Origin: Geopseudomonas aromaticivorans
GTDB taxonomy: Bacteria > Pseudomonadota > Gammaproteobacteria > Pseudomonadales > Pseudomonadaceae
Direction: 5' to 3'
Length of the DNA: 64,000 bases
Assembly (NCBI RefSeq): GCF_019097855.1
Contig: NZ_JAHRGL010000030.1
Location: 62,001-126,000 of the forward strand
The notes beneath the pieces are model-generated. The model saw only the letters and a list, made by a program, of their open reading frames with translations, was not told the DNA's origin and made no database searches. Below are positions 28,363 through 36,316 of the stretch, piece by piece. The position numbers were made by a program, and so were the translations under genes. Numbering within the stretch: the first letter of the stretch is position 1; the number at the start of each line of letters is the position of its first letter.

Positions 28363-28539
28363 TCAGGCGCCGACGTTGAACAGGCCGTACATGATCCCGC
28401 TGAGGATCACGAAGAACAGGCTGTACTTGGTGGTCAGGATGAAGGAACTCTCGCCGGGGATCTCGGCGCGGCAGTGCGGACAGCATTTGGCGTGGCGCTC
28501 GACTTCCTGATGGCATTCCCGGCAGTGGACGATTTTCAT
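28363..28539 (-). CDS. Small zinc-ribbon membrane protein
   Basis: 58 residues. Two CxxC knuckles (C6/C9 in HCRECH and C20/C23 in CCPHC) form a zinc ribbon. One hydrophobic helix (about 38-56, YSLFFVILSGIMYGLF) makes a C-terminal membrane anchor. The ATG at 28539 has GAGGT about 7 bases upstream. The longer frame back to 28683 overlaps comF and is not supported. Zinc-ribbon plus one-helix proteins of this size are common but uncharacterised. It lies between comF and srkA on the same strand, with gaps of 106 and 64 bases. Confidence 0.75.
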   Translation of the reverse strand: MKIVHCRECHQEVERHAKCCPHCRAEIPGESSFILTTKYSLFFVILSGIMYGLFNVGA

Positions 28540-28645
28540 GGCCTGTACCTCGCTGGCGCCTGGCGCGGCGTCTTGTTGTGGGTGATGCAGTCGCCTAACG
28601 GAAAGCGTAGTCCAGTCTGCGCTACTGGCGTCTGCCCGCAGTCGC

Positions 28646-29350
28646 TCAGTCCGGCGCCGGGGTGCGCGCCAGGCAGTAGACATCCACCCGTGCCGCGCCG
28701 GCCCGGCGCAGCAGGCGTGAGAGTGCCTCGGCGGTGGCGCCGGTGGTCAGTACGTCGTCGACGATGGCCACCCGTCGGCCGGCAATGGCGGTCGGATCGG
28801 CGAGGGCGAAGGCCTGGCGCAGGTTGCGCCGCCGTGCGGCGGCATCCAGCTGCTGCTGGGCGGCGGTGTCGCGCGGGCGCAGCAGCAGATCCTCGCGCAG
28901 TGGTAGCTGCAGGCCGGTCGACAGCCACTGCGCCAGCAGCGCCGCCTGGTTGAAGCCGCGCCGGCGCAGACGCAGGCGCGCCAACGGCACCGGCAACAGC
29001 AGGTCGGGGCGCGGCAGGCCTTCCAGATAGGCATGGCGCAGGTGTTCGGCCAGCAGTGCGCCGAGCAGGCGGCCGAACGGCCAGGCGCTCTGGTGCTTGA
29101 AGCGGGTGATCAGCGCATCCAGCGGGAAGGCATAGCGCCAGGGTGCCTCGACGCGCTGGAAGCTGGGCGCGCGGCGCAGGCAGTGGGCGCAGACCAGGCC
29201 ATCCGCCGGCAGCGGCAGGGCGCACACCCGGCAGTGCGGGCCGAGCCAGGGCAGCTCGCGTTCGCAGTCGCTGCACAGCGGCTGCGCCGTATCGGCGGGC
29301 AGATCGCAGAGCAGGCAGGGCTGGCTGTTTTCTAACCATTGGTAAACCAT
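28646..29350 (-). CDS. ComF-family phosphoribosyltransferase-like protein
   Basis: 234 residues. The N-terminal zinc finger has four CxxC pairs (C12/15, C26/29, C40/43, C54/57). A phosphoribosyltransferase fold follows, with RGFNQ at 131-135 and the PRPP loop VDDVLTTGAT at 197-206. ComF proteins are linked to DNA uptake in some bacteria; in Pseudomonas this gene beside bioB is usually annotated as ComF or GntX-like without proven function. The ATG at 29350 is chosen over an upstream in-frame start at 29401. The start codon lies inside the BirA-like box that controls the divergent bioB. Confidence 0.88.
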   Translation of the reverse strand: MVYQWLENSQPCLLCDLPADTAQPLCSDCERELPWLGPHCRVCALPLPADGLVCAHCLRRAPSFQRVEAPWRYAFPLDALITRFKHQSAWPFGRLLGALLAEHLRHAYLEGLPRPDLLLPVPLARLRLRRRGFNQAALLAQWLSTGLQLPLREDLLLRPRDTAAQQQLDAAARRRNLRQAFALADPTAIAGRRVAIVDDVLTTGATAEALSRLLRRAGAARVDVYCLARTPAPD

Positions 29351-29371
29351 GCGTTCCCTCGCAGTTGACAG
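29340..29371. promoter_or_regulatory. Candidate BirA operator ahead of bioB
   Basis: TGGTAAACC (29340-29348), 14 bases, AGTTGACAG (29363-29371). This resembles the BirA box TTGTAAACC-N14/16-GGTTTACAA, with one mismatch in the left half and three in the right. It overlaps the comF start codon and the bioB -35, so one bound repressor could affect both divergent genes. Confidence 0.55.
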
Positions 29372-29392
29372 CGCGCGAGGCTGCCGTAAAGA
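29365..29392 (+). promoter_or_regulatory. Candidate sigma-70 promoter of bioB
   Basis: A perfect -35 TTGACA (29365-29370), a 16-base spacer and TAAAGA (29387-29392) as -10. The predicted start is about 65-70 bases upstream of bioB. The -35 is buried in the right half of the BirA-like box. Confidence 0.6.
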
Positions 29393-29464
29393 TGCGGCCA
29401 TCCCTGCCGCCCCGCGATTCTACTTCTTCTCCGGGCGTGCTATCCCCTAACAAGGAAACCGCCC

Positions 29465-30517
29465 ATGAGTGCCAACGCCTCCCTGCGCCACGACTGGACC
29501 CTCGCCGAGGTCCGCGCCCTGTACCAGCAGCCGTTCAACGACCTGCTGTTCCAGGCACAGACCGTGCATCGCCAGCACTTCAATCCCAACCGCGTGCAGG
29601 TCTCCACCCTGCTGTCGATCAAGACCGGCGCCTGCCCGGAAGACTGCAAGTACTGCCCGCAGTCCGGCCACTACAACACCGGCCTGGATAAAGAAAAGCT
29701 GATGGAGGTGCAGAAGGTCCTGCAGGCCGCCGCCGAGGCCAAGGCCATCGGCTCGACCCGCTTCTGCATGGGCGCGGCGTGGAAGCACCCGTCGGCCAAG
29801 GACATGCCCTACGTGCTGGAGATGGTCAAGGGCGTCAAGGCGCTGGGCCTGGAGACCTGCATGACCCTCGGCCGCCTCGACGCCGAGCAGACCAAGGCGC
29901 TGGCCGACGCCGGCCTCGACTACTACAACCACAACCTCGATACCTCGCCGGAGTTCTACGGCAACATCATCACCACGCGCACCTACGCCGAGCGTCTGCA
30001 GACCCTGTCCTACGTGCGCGAGGCGGGGATGAAGATCTGCTCCGGAGGTATCCTCGGCATGGGCGAGTCGCTGGACGACCGCATGGGCCTGCTGATCCAG
30101 TTGGCCAACCTGCCGGAGCACCCGGAGTCGGTGCCGATCAACATGCTGGTCAAGGTCGCCGGCACCCCGCTGGAGCAGGTCGACGACGTCGATCCGTTCG
30201 ACTTCATCCGCACCCTGGCGGTGGCGCGCATCCTCATGCCGGAATCGCACGTGCGCCTGTCGGCCGGCCGCGAGCAGATGAGCGAGCAGATGCAGGCCCT
30301 GGCGTTCTTCGCCGGCGCCAACTCGATCTTCTACGGCGAGAAGCTGCTGACCACCGGCAACCCCGACGCCGACCGCGACATGCGCCTGTTCGCCCGCCTG
30401 GGCATCCAGCCGGAAGCCCGCGAGGAGCACGCCGACGAGGTGCACCAGGCCGCCATCGAGGAGGCGCTGATCGAACAGCGCAACAGCGCGCTGTTCCACG
30501 ACGCGGCGGCAGTCTGA
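29465..30517 (+). CDS. bioB: Biotin synthase
   Basis: A 350-residue radical-SAM enzyme inserting sulfur into dethiobiotin. The 4Fe-4S cysteines are C57, C61 and C64 (CPEDCKYC). The auxiliary 2Fe-2S ligands Cys101, Cys132, Cys192 and Arg264 are all present. The ATG at 29465 is preceded by AAGGAAACC. It is the first gene of the bioB-F-H-C-D cluster; the bioB-bioF gap holds two hairpins rather than a terminator with a T run. Regulation by BirA is likely from the operator-like box upstream. Confidence 0.97.
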   Translation: MSANASLRHDWTLAEVRALYQQPFNDLLFQAQTVHRQHFNPNRVQVSTLLSIKTGACPEDCKYCPQSGHYNTGLDKEKLMEVQKVLQAAAEAKAIGSTRFCMGAAWKHPSAKDMPYVLEMVKGVKALGLETCMTLGRLDAEQTKALADAGLDYYNHNLDTSPEFYGNIITTRTYAERLQTLSYVREAGMKICSGGILGMGESLDDRMGLLIQLANLPEHPESVPINMLVKVAGTPLEQVDDVDPFDFIRTLAVARILMPESHVRLSAGREQMSEQMQALAFFAGANSIFYGEKLLTTGNPDADRDMRLFARLGIQPEAREEHADEVHQAAIEEALIEQRNSALFHDAAAV

Positions 30518-30524
30518 GTCATCG

Positions 30525-30550
30525 GGGGGATGAGCCACGTGCCATCCCCC
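30525..30550. repeat. Hairpin after bioB
   Basis: GGGGGATG (30525-30532) pairs with CATCCCCC (30543-30550) around a 10-base loop, 8 bases after the bioB stop. There is no T run, so an attenuating or mRNA-stabilising role is more likely than full termination. Confidence 0.6.
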
Positions 30551-30554
30551 TTGC

Positions 30555-30635
30555 GGTGGACAATCGCATGGCGAGTTGTCCACCCTGCGCCCGCTTTGAA
30601 TCCGTAGGGTGGTAACTCGCTTGCGGTTATCCACC
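30555..30635. repeat. Intergenic inverted repeats, family E (GGTGGACAA/TTGTCCACC type)
   Basis: The first hairpin pairs GGTGGACAA (30555-30563) with TTGTCCACC (30576-30584). A second, imperfect one runs from GGTGGTAACTCGC (30608) to GCGGTTATCCACC (30635). The arms resemble DnaA boxes, but here they pair as short-loop hairpins, unlike the glcB-srkA cluster. It lies just ahead of bioF. Confidence 0.75.
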
Positions 30636-30651
30636 AGTCCCCGGTGATCCC

Positions 30652-31839
30652 ATGACCTTCGACCTCGCCTCCCGTCTCGCCGCCCGCCGGGCGGACAACC
30701 TGTTCCGCCAGCGCCCGCTGCTGCAGAGCCCGCAGGGCCCGGAGGTGGTGGTCGACGGCCAGCCGCTGCTGGCCTTCTGCTCCAACGACTACCTCGGGCT
30801 GGCCAACCACCCCGAAGTGGTCCGTGCCCTGCAGCAGGGCGCCGAGCAGTGGGGCGTCGGCGGCGGCGCCTCGCACTTGGTGATCGGCCACAGCCAGCCG
30901 CACCACGCGCTGGAGGAGGCGCTGGCCGAGTTCACCGGCCGCCCGCGCGCGCTGCTGTTCTCCACCGGCTACATGGCCAACCTCGCCGCGGTCACCGCAC
31001 TGGTCGGCCAGGGCGATAGCGTGCTGGAGGACCGCCTCAACCACGCCTCCTTGCTCGACGCCGGCCTGCTCAGTGGCGCGCGCTTCTCGCGCTACCTGCA
31101 CAACGACGTAGGCAGCCTGACCAAGCGTCTGGACAAGGCCGAGGGCAACACCCTGGTGGTCACCGACGGCGTGTTCAGCATGGACGGCGACCTCGCCGAC
31201 CTGCCGGCGCTGTGCGCCGCGGCGAAGCAGAAGGGCGCCTGGCTGATGGTCGACGACGCCCACGGCTTCGGCCCGCTGGGCGCGAGCGGCGGGGGCATCG
31301 TCGAGCAGTTCGGCCTGGGGATCGACGAGGTGCCGGTGCTGGTCGGCACCTTGGGCAAGGCCTTCGGCACCGCTGGCGCCTTCGTCGCCGGCAGCGAGGA
31401 GCTGATCGAGACGCTGATCCAGTTCGCCCGCCCGTACATCTACACCACCAGCCAGCCGCCGGCCGTGGCCTGCGCCACGCTGAAAAGCCTCGAGCTGCTG
31501 CGCAGCGAAGGCTGGCGCCGCGACCATCTCAATGCACTGATCGCCCGTTTCCGCGCCGGCGCCGCCGCGCTGGGACTCGAGCTGATGGACAGCCCGACGC
31601 CGATCCAGCCGATCTTGATCGGCGACAGCGCCCGCGCCGTGGAGTTTTCCCGCCTGCTGCGCGAGCGCGGCCTGCTGGTCGGCGCGATCCGTCCGCCCAC
31701 CGTGCCGGCCGGCACCGCGCGCCTGCGGGTGACCCTGTCCGCTGCGCACACGGTCGAGCAGGTCGAGCGTCTGCTCGTCGCGCTGGGCGAATGCCAGGCG
31801 CTGCTGGGCGCCGTACCAGGAGAGACTTCCGATGAGTGA
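30652..31839 (+). CDS. bioF: 8-amino-7-oxononanoate synthase
   Basis: A 395-residue PLP enzyme (alpha-oxoamine synthase family) joining pimeloyl-ACP and alanine. The PLP lysine is Lys236 in [11 protein letters not shown]. Asp201 and His204 (DDAHGFG) contact the cofactor, and HASLLDAGL lies at 131-139. The ATG at 30652 starts 17 bases after the family E repeat. The 3' end overlaps bioH by 8 bases, indicating translational coupling. Confidence 0.97.
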   Translation: MTFDLASRLAARRADNLFRQRPLLQSPQGPEVVVDGQPLLAFCSNDYLGLANHPEVVRALQQGAEQWGVGGGASHLVIGHSQPHHALEEALAEFTGRPRALLFSTGYMANLAAVTALVGQGDSVLEDRLNHASLLDAGLLSGARFSRYLHNDVGSLTKRLDKAEGNTLVVTDGVFSMDGDLADLPALCAAAKQKGAWLMVDDAHGFGPLGASGGGIVEQFGLGIDEVPVLVGTLGKAFGTAGAFVAGSEELIETLIQFARPYIYTTSQPPAVACATLKSLELLRSEGWRRDHLNALIARFRAGAAALGLELMDSPTPIQPILIGDSARAVEFSRLLRERGLLVGAIRPPTVPAGTARLRVTLSAAHTVEQVERLLVALGECQALLGAVPGETSDE

Positions 31840-32581
31840 CGCAGAACTGTCCCAACACCTGATCCTGCTGCCCGGCTGGGGCCTGGGCCGCGCCGCGCTG
31901 GAGCCGCTGGCCGCCGCCCTGCGCGAGCAGGCTGGCGGGCTCGCGGTCGAGCTGGCCGACCTGCCGGCGCTGACCAGCAGCGATCCGCACGACTGGCTCG
32001 ACGAGCTCGATGCGCGCCTGCCCCAGGACTGCTGGCTGGGCGGCTGGTCGCTTGGCGGCATGCTCGCCACCGCCCTGGCGGCGCGGCGCGGCGCGCGCTG
32101 CCGCGGCCTGGTCACCTTGGCCAGCAACGCCTGCTTCGTGCCGCGTGCCGACTGGCCGCAGGCGATGACCGCGGAGACCTTTGCCGCCTTCCGCGCCGGC
32201 TGCGCCGACGATGCCGCGGCGACCCTGAAACGCTTTGCGCTGCTCTGCGCTCAGGGTGGCGCTGAGGCCCGCGCGGTCGGCCGCCAGCTGCAGCAGGGGC
32301 TGCCGGCGCAGGACGCCGCGCAATTGCTCGCCGGCCTCGACGTGCTGGCCGCACTGGACAACCGCGCGGCGCTGGCGCGTTTCGCCGGGCCGCAACTGCA
32401 CCTGCTGGCCGAGGGCGACGCGCTGGTGCCGGCGGCCGCCGCCGAGGCGCTGTTGGCGTTGCTGCCGGTCGGCGAGGTCGACCTGCTCGAGCAGAGCGGC
32501 CACGCCTGTGCCCTCGAACAGCCGCAGGCGCTGGCCGAGCTGATCGCCGAGTTCATCCGCGAGGCTGCTGGCGATGCGTAG
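31832..32581 (+). CDS. bioH: Pimeloyl-ACP methyl ester esterase BioH
   Basis: A 249-residue alpha/beta hydrolase releasing pimeloyl-ACP from its methyl ester after chain assembly. The nucleophile elbow GWSLGG places Ser73. Asp196 (EGDALVP) and His224 ([10 protein letters not shown]) complete the triad. GGAGAG lies about 8 bases before the ATG, which itself lies within the end of bioF. Its place between bioF and bioC confirms the assignment among the many similar hydrolases. Confidence 0.93.
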   Translation: MSDAELSQHLILLPGWGLGRAALEPLAAALREQAGGLAVELADLPALTSSDPHDWLDELDARLPQDCWLGGWSLGGMLATALAARRGARCRGLVTLASNACFVPRADWPQAMTAETFAAFRAGCADDAAATLKRFALLCAQGGAEARAVGRQLQQGLPAQDAAQLLAGLDVLAALDNRAALARFAGPQLHLLAEGDALVPAAAAEALLALLPVGEVDLLEQSGHACALEQPQALAELIAEFIREAAGDA

Positions 32582-32585
32582 GTTC

Positions 32586-32645
32586 GCAGGGTGCGCCATG
32601 CGCACCATTGGCGCGATCCGTCCGGTGCGCGCGGCGCACCCTAAG
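32586..32645. repeat. Intergenic inverted repeat, family A copy 3
   Basis: GCAGGGTGCGCCATGCGCAC (from 32586) and the facing arm GGTGCGCGCGGCGCACCC (from 32624) repeat the units seen at 1674 and 6915. This copy splits bioH from bioC and is slightly diverged. Confidence 0.8.
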
Positions 32646-32676
32646 GCGGCGTACCCGCTGTTTCGCGAGGTTGACC

Positions 32677-33474
32677 ATGACTGACCCGCAGGAAGCGCGC
32701 CTGCCCGACAAGCGCCAGGTCGCCGCCTCCTTCTCGCGCGCCGCGGCCAGCTACGACAGCGTGGCCGAACTGCAGCGAGCGGTGGGTGCCGAGCTGCTGG
32801 CGCAGCTGCCGGCCGAGCTGGCGCCCGCGCGCTGGGTCGACCTGGGCAGCGGCACCGGCCACTTCAGCCGTGCGCTGGCGGAACGCTTCCCCGAGGGGCA
32901 GGGCACCGCGGTGGATATCGCCGAAGGCATGCTGCGCCATGCGCGGGCGTCGGTTGGCGCCAGCCAATACGTCTGCGGCGACGCCGAGCGCTTGCCGCTG
33001 GCCAGCGTCAGCCAACAACTGATCTTCTCCAGCCTGGCCCTGCAGTGGTGCGCGGATTTCGCCGCCGTGCTGGGCGAGGCGCGCCGTGTGTTGCAGCCGG
33101 GCGGCGTGTTCGCCTTCAGCAGCCTGTGCGTCGGCACCCTGCAGGAGCTGCGTGACAGCTGGCAGGTGGTGGACGGCTTCGTCCACGTCAACCGCTTCCG
33201 CCGCTTCGAGGACTACCAGGCGCTGTGCGCCGCCAGCGGCCTCGACGTGCTCGAACTGCGCAGCGAGCGCCGCGTGCTGCACTACCGCGACCTGCGTCAG
33301 CTGACCCACGAGCTGAAGGCGCTCGGCGCGCACAACCTCAACCCCGGCCGCCCCGGCGGCCTCACCGGCCGCGCGCGGGTGCTGGCGCTGCTCGAGGCCT
33401 ACGAGCGTTTCCGTGACGACCAGGGCCTGCCGGCCAGTTGGCAGGTGGTGTACGGGGTGCTGCGCCGCAGCTGA
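32677..33474 (+). CDS. bioC: Malonyl-ACP O-methyltransferase BioC
   Basis: A 265-residue class I SAM-dependent methyltransferase that methylates malonyl-ACP to start pimelate synthesis. The SAM motif I is [14 protein letters not shown] at 54-67, and the typical N-terminal [16 protein letters not shown] is at 12-27. The ATG at 32677 is used; the frame upstream to 32608 lies in the family A repeat. BioC opens and BioH closes the modified fatty-acid route, so both are expected here. Confidence 0.95.
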   Translation: MTDPQEARLPDKRQVAASFSRAAASYDSVAELQRAVGAELLAQLPAELAPARWVDLGSGTGHFSRALAERFPEGQGTAVDIAEGMLRHARASVGASQYVCGDAERLPLASVSQQLIFSSLALQWCADFAAVLGEARRVLQPGGVFAFSSLCVGTLQELRDSWQVVDGFVHVNRFRRFEDYQALCAASGLDVLELRSERRVLHYRDLRQLTHELKALGAHNLNPGRPGGLTGRARVLALLEAYERFRDDQGLPASWQVVYGVLRRS

Positions 33475-33492
33475 GTTACTGATTGAACTGAT

Positions 33493-33593
33493 GGTTCCCA
33501 CGCTCCCGCGTGGGAACCGCTTTGTCGGACGCTCCGGCGTCCGTGGGACGCGGGAGCGTCCCGGGAGGCGTGCCCACGCGGGAGCGTGGGCAC
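33493..33593. repeat. Intergenic palindromic repeats, family B copy 2
   Basis: Four consecutive palindromes: the hairpin GTTCCCACGC/GCGTGGGAAC (33494-33517), GGACGCTCCGGCGTCC (33527-33542), GGGACGCGGGAGCGTCCC (33545-33562), and GTGCCCACGC/GCGTGGGCAC (33570-33593). It shares its units with 9226-9300 and fills the bioC-bioD gap. Confidence 0.85.
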
Positions 33594-33616
33594 GATCATT
33601 ACCGAGGACAACTGCC

Positions 33617-34300
33617 ATGACCGCCGCCTTCTTCATCGCCGGTACCGACACCGAGATCGGCAAGACCACCGTGGCCGCCGGCCTGCTGCATGCCGCGCGG
33701 CTGCGCGGGCTGTCCACCGCGGCGGCCAAGCCGGTGGCTTCCGACTGCGTGCGTACACCCGATGGGCTGCGCAACGGCGATGCCCTGGCCCTGCTCGGCG
33801 AGTGTTCGCTGGCGCTCGACTACGCCGAGGTTAACCCGTTCGCCTTCGCGCCAGCCATCGCCCCGCACCTGGCGGCGCGCGAGGTGGGCGTCGAACTCAA
33901 TGTGGCCGCGCTGCTGCCGGCGGTGCAGCGGGTGCTGGCGCGCGGCGCCGACATCACCTTGGTCGAGGGCGCCGGCGGCTGGCGGGTGCCGCTGGCCGGG
34001 CGGGAAAGCCTGGCCGATCTCGCCGTGGCCCTGCAGCTGCCGGTGATCCTGGTGGTCGGCGTGCGCCTGGGCTGCATCAACCACGCGCTGCTGACGGCCG
34101 AGGCCATCGCCCGCGACGGCCTCACCCTGGCCGGCTGGGTGGCCAACGTGGTCGACCCGGCCACCTCACGCCTCGACGACAACCTCGCCACCCTGGCCGA
34201 GCGCCTGCCGGCGCCCTGTCTCGGCCGCGTGCCACGCCTTTCGGCCGCCACCCCGGCGGCGGTGGCGGCGCATCTCGAGCTGGCGCCGCTGCTGGGTTGA
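33617..34300 (+). CDS. bioD: Dethiobiotin synthetase
   Basis: 227 residues of the P-loop dethiobiotin synthetase family, closing the ureido ring of dethiobiotin with CO2 and ATP. The P-loop is GTDTEIGKT at 9-17; VEGAGGWRVPL carries the second metal and diaminopelargonate contacts. The ATG at 33617 follows GAGGAC by about 8 bases. It is the last gene of the biotin cluster; bioA is not in this window. Confidence 0.96.
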   Translation: MTAAFFIAGTDTEIGKTTVAAGLLHAARLRGLSTAAAKPVASDCVRTPDGLRNGDALALLGECSLALDYAEVNPFAFAPAIAPHLAAREVGVELNVAALLPAVQRVLARGADITLVEGAGGWRVPLAGRESLADLAVALQLPVILVVGVRLGCINHALLTAEAIARDGLTLAGWVANVVDPATSRLDDNLATLAERLPAPCLGRVPRLSAATPAAVAAHLELAPLLG

Positions 34301-34391
34301 GCGCAGGCTGATCAGCGCCGGGTTGCCCAAAGGAGCTATCGGTCATACTGTCCCTGAACGACAACAACAGGTTTTTCAGAGGACGACGACC

Positions 34392-36197
34392 ATGCCCGAG
34401 TACCACGCCCCCCTGCGCGATCTGCGTTTCGTCCGCGACGAGCTGCTCGGCTACGCGGAGCACTACCAGAGCCTGCCCGGCTGCCAGGACGCCACTGCCG
34501 ACGTGGTCGACGCCATCCTCGAACAGACCGCGCAGTTCTGCGAGGAGGTGCTGGCGCCGCTGAACCGCGTCGGCGACCTCGAGGGCTGCACCTGGACGGC
34601 CGCGGGGGTGAAGACCCCGACGGGGTTCAAGGAGGCCTACCGCCAGTACGTCGAGCTGGGCATGCCGAGCCTGGCCCACGAGCCGGAGCACGGCGGCCAG
34701 GGCCTGCCGGAATCGCTGGGCCTGGTGGTCAGCGAGCTGGTCGGCGAGGCCAACTGGGCCTGGGGCATGTACCCGGGGCTGGCCCACGGTGCGATGAACA
34801 CCCTGTCGGCGCACGGCAGCGCCGAGCAGAAGGCCACCTTCCTGCCCCGGCTGGTGAGCGGCGAGTGGACCGGCACCATGTGCCTGACCGAGCCGCAGGG
34901 CGGCTCCGACCTCGGCCTGCTGCGCACCCGCGCCGAGCCGCAGGCCGACGGCTCCTACAAGATCAGCGGCACCAAGATCTTCATTTCCGCCGGCGAGCAC
35001 GACCTGGCCGACAACATCGTGCACATCGTCCTCGCCCGCCTGCCCGACGCCCCGGCCGGCACCAAGGGCATTTCGCTGTTCATCGTGCCCAAGTTCCTGC
35101 CCGGCGAAGGTGGCGGCCTCGGCGCGCGCAACGCGCTGGCCTGCGGCTCGCTGGAACACAAGATGGGCATCCACGGCAACGCCACCTGCGTGATGAACTT
35201 CGACGGCGCCACCGGCTACCTGATCGGCCCGGCCAACGAAGGCCTCAAGTGCATGTTCACCTTCATGAACACCGCGCGCATCGGCACCGCGCTGCAGGGT
35301 TTGGCGCACGCCGAGGTGGCCTTCCAGGGCGCGATCAAGTACGCCCGCGAGCGCCTGCAGATGCGTGCGCTGAGCGGACCGAAGGCGCCCGAGCAGCCGG
35401 CCGACCCGATCATCGTCCACCCCGACGTGCGGCGCATGCTGCTGACCATCAAGGCCTTCGCCGAGGGCAATCGCGCGCTGATCTACTACGCCGCCAAGCT
35501 GGTCGACGTGGTGCGCTACAGCAGCGATGCGGCGGCGCGCCAGGAGGCCGACACCCTGCTGGCCTTCGTCACCCCGATCGCCAAGGCGTTCGTCACCGAA
35601 ACCGGCTTCGAGAGCGCCAGCCTCGGCATGCAGGTGTTCGGCGGCCACGGCTATATCGCCGAGTGGGGCATGGAGCAGAACGCCCGCGACAGCCGCATTT
35701 CGATGCTCTACGAGGGCACCACCGGCATCCAGGCGCTGGACCTGCTGGGGCGCAAGGTGCTGATGAGCCAGGGCGAGACGCTCAAGGCCTTCACCAAGGT
35801 GGTGCACAAGTTCTGCAAGGCCCACGAGGCAGACGAGCCGCTCAAGGAATTCGTCGCCCCGCTGGCGCAGCTGAACAAGGAGTGGGGCGAGCTGACCATG
35901 CAGATCGGGATGAAGGCCATGCAGGATCGCGAGGAGGTCGGCGCCGCCGCGGTGGACTACCTGATGTACTCCGGCTACGTCTGCCTGGCCTGGCTGTGGG
36001 CCGACATGGCGCGTCTGGCCCAGGAGAAGCTGGCCGCCGGCACGGGCGAGGAGGCCTTCTACCGCGCCAAGCTGCACACCGCCCGCTTCTACTTCCAGCG
36101 CCTGCTGCCGCGCACCCGCGCGCACGTCGCCTGCATCCAGGCCGGCGCGGGCAGCCTGATGGCGATGGCGGCGGAGGAGTTCGCGCTCGGCCATTGA
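34392..36197 (+). CDS. Acyl-CoA dehydrogenase (FadE-type, long paralog)
   Basis: 601 residues: an N-terminal helical domain with the family leader YHAPLRDLRFV, the FAD-contact segment MCLTEPQGGSDLG, and a catalytic glutamate at E441 in YEGTTGIQAL. A roughly 130-residue C-terminal extension is typical of this FadE5/FadE12-like class. It oxidises fatty acyl-CoA in beta-oxidation, passing electrons to ETF. The pair here corresponds by position to P. aeruginosa PA0506/PA0508, described as FadE1 and FadE2 with different chain-length preferences (from memory). The start at 34392 follows AGAGGACGACGACC. Confidence 0.92.
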   Translation: MPEYHAPLRDLRFVRDELLGYAEHYQSLPGCQDATADVVDAILEQTAQFCEEVLAPLNRVGDLEGCTWTAAGVKTPTGFKEAYRQYVELGMPSLAHEPEHGGQGLPESLGLVVSELVGEANWAWGMYPGLAHGAMNTLSAHGSAEQKATFLPRLVSGEWTGTMCLTEPQGGSDLGLLRTRAEPQADGSYKISGTKIFISAGEHDLADNIVHIVLARLPDAPAGTKGISLFIVPKFLPGEGGGLGARNALACGSLEHKMGIHGNATCVMNFDGATGYLIGPANEGLKCMFTFMNTARIGTALQGLAHAEVAFQGAIKYARERLQMRALSGPKAPEQPADPIIVHPDVRRMLLTIKAFAEGNRALIYYAAKLVDVVRYSSDAAARQEADTLLAFVTPIAKAFVTETGFESASLGMQVFGGHGYIAEWGMEQNARDSRISMLYEGTTGIQALDLLGRKVLMSQGETLKAFTKVVHKFCKAHEADEPLKEFVAPLAQLNKEWGELTMQIGMKAMQDREEVGAAAVDYLMYSGYVCLAWLWADMARLAQEKLAAGTGEEAFYRAKLHTARFYFQRLLPRTRAHVACIQAGAGSLMAMAAEEFALGH

Positions 36198-36222
36198 GCG
36201 GCACGGGAGCGCAGAGATTCAC

Positions 36223-36278
36223 CTTGTAGGAGCGCATTCTTTCGCGACCGCTCGCAGATGAGTCCGCTCCTGCACAGG
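36223..36278. repeat. Intergenic inverted repeat, family C
   Basis: TTGTAGGAGCGC near 36224 faces GCTCCTGCACA near 36276, with inner TCGCGA-type sequence. This is a REP-like unit of the TGTAGGAGCG type common in pseudomonads. It lies between the two acyl-CoA dehydrogenase genes. Confidence 0.75.
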
Positions 36279-36316
36279 CCACCAGGACAACAATAAAACC
36301 CGCGAGGAATGCACCC

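Noticed and set aside
30555-30635. GGTGGACAA, TTGTCCACC and TTATCCACC in the bioB-bioF gap as DnaA boxes
   Set aside because: Here the arms pair as short-loop hairpins and carry terminal CC instead of CA, so a REP-like element explains them better.
34301-34391. PsrA/FadR-type operator ahead of the acyl-CoA dehydrogenase genes
   Set aside because: I searched by eye for GAAAC-N4-GTTTC-like dyads and found none in this gap or in 36198-36316.
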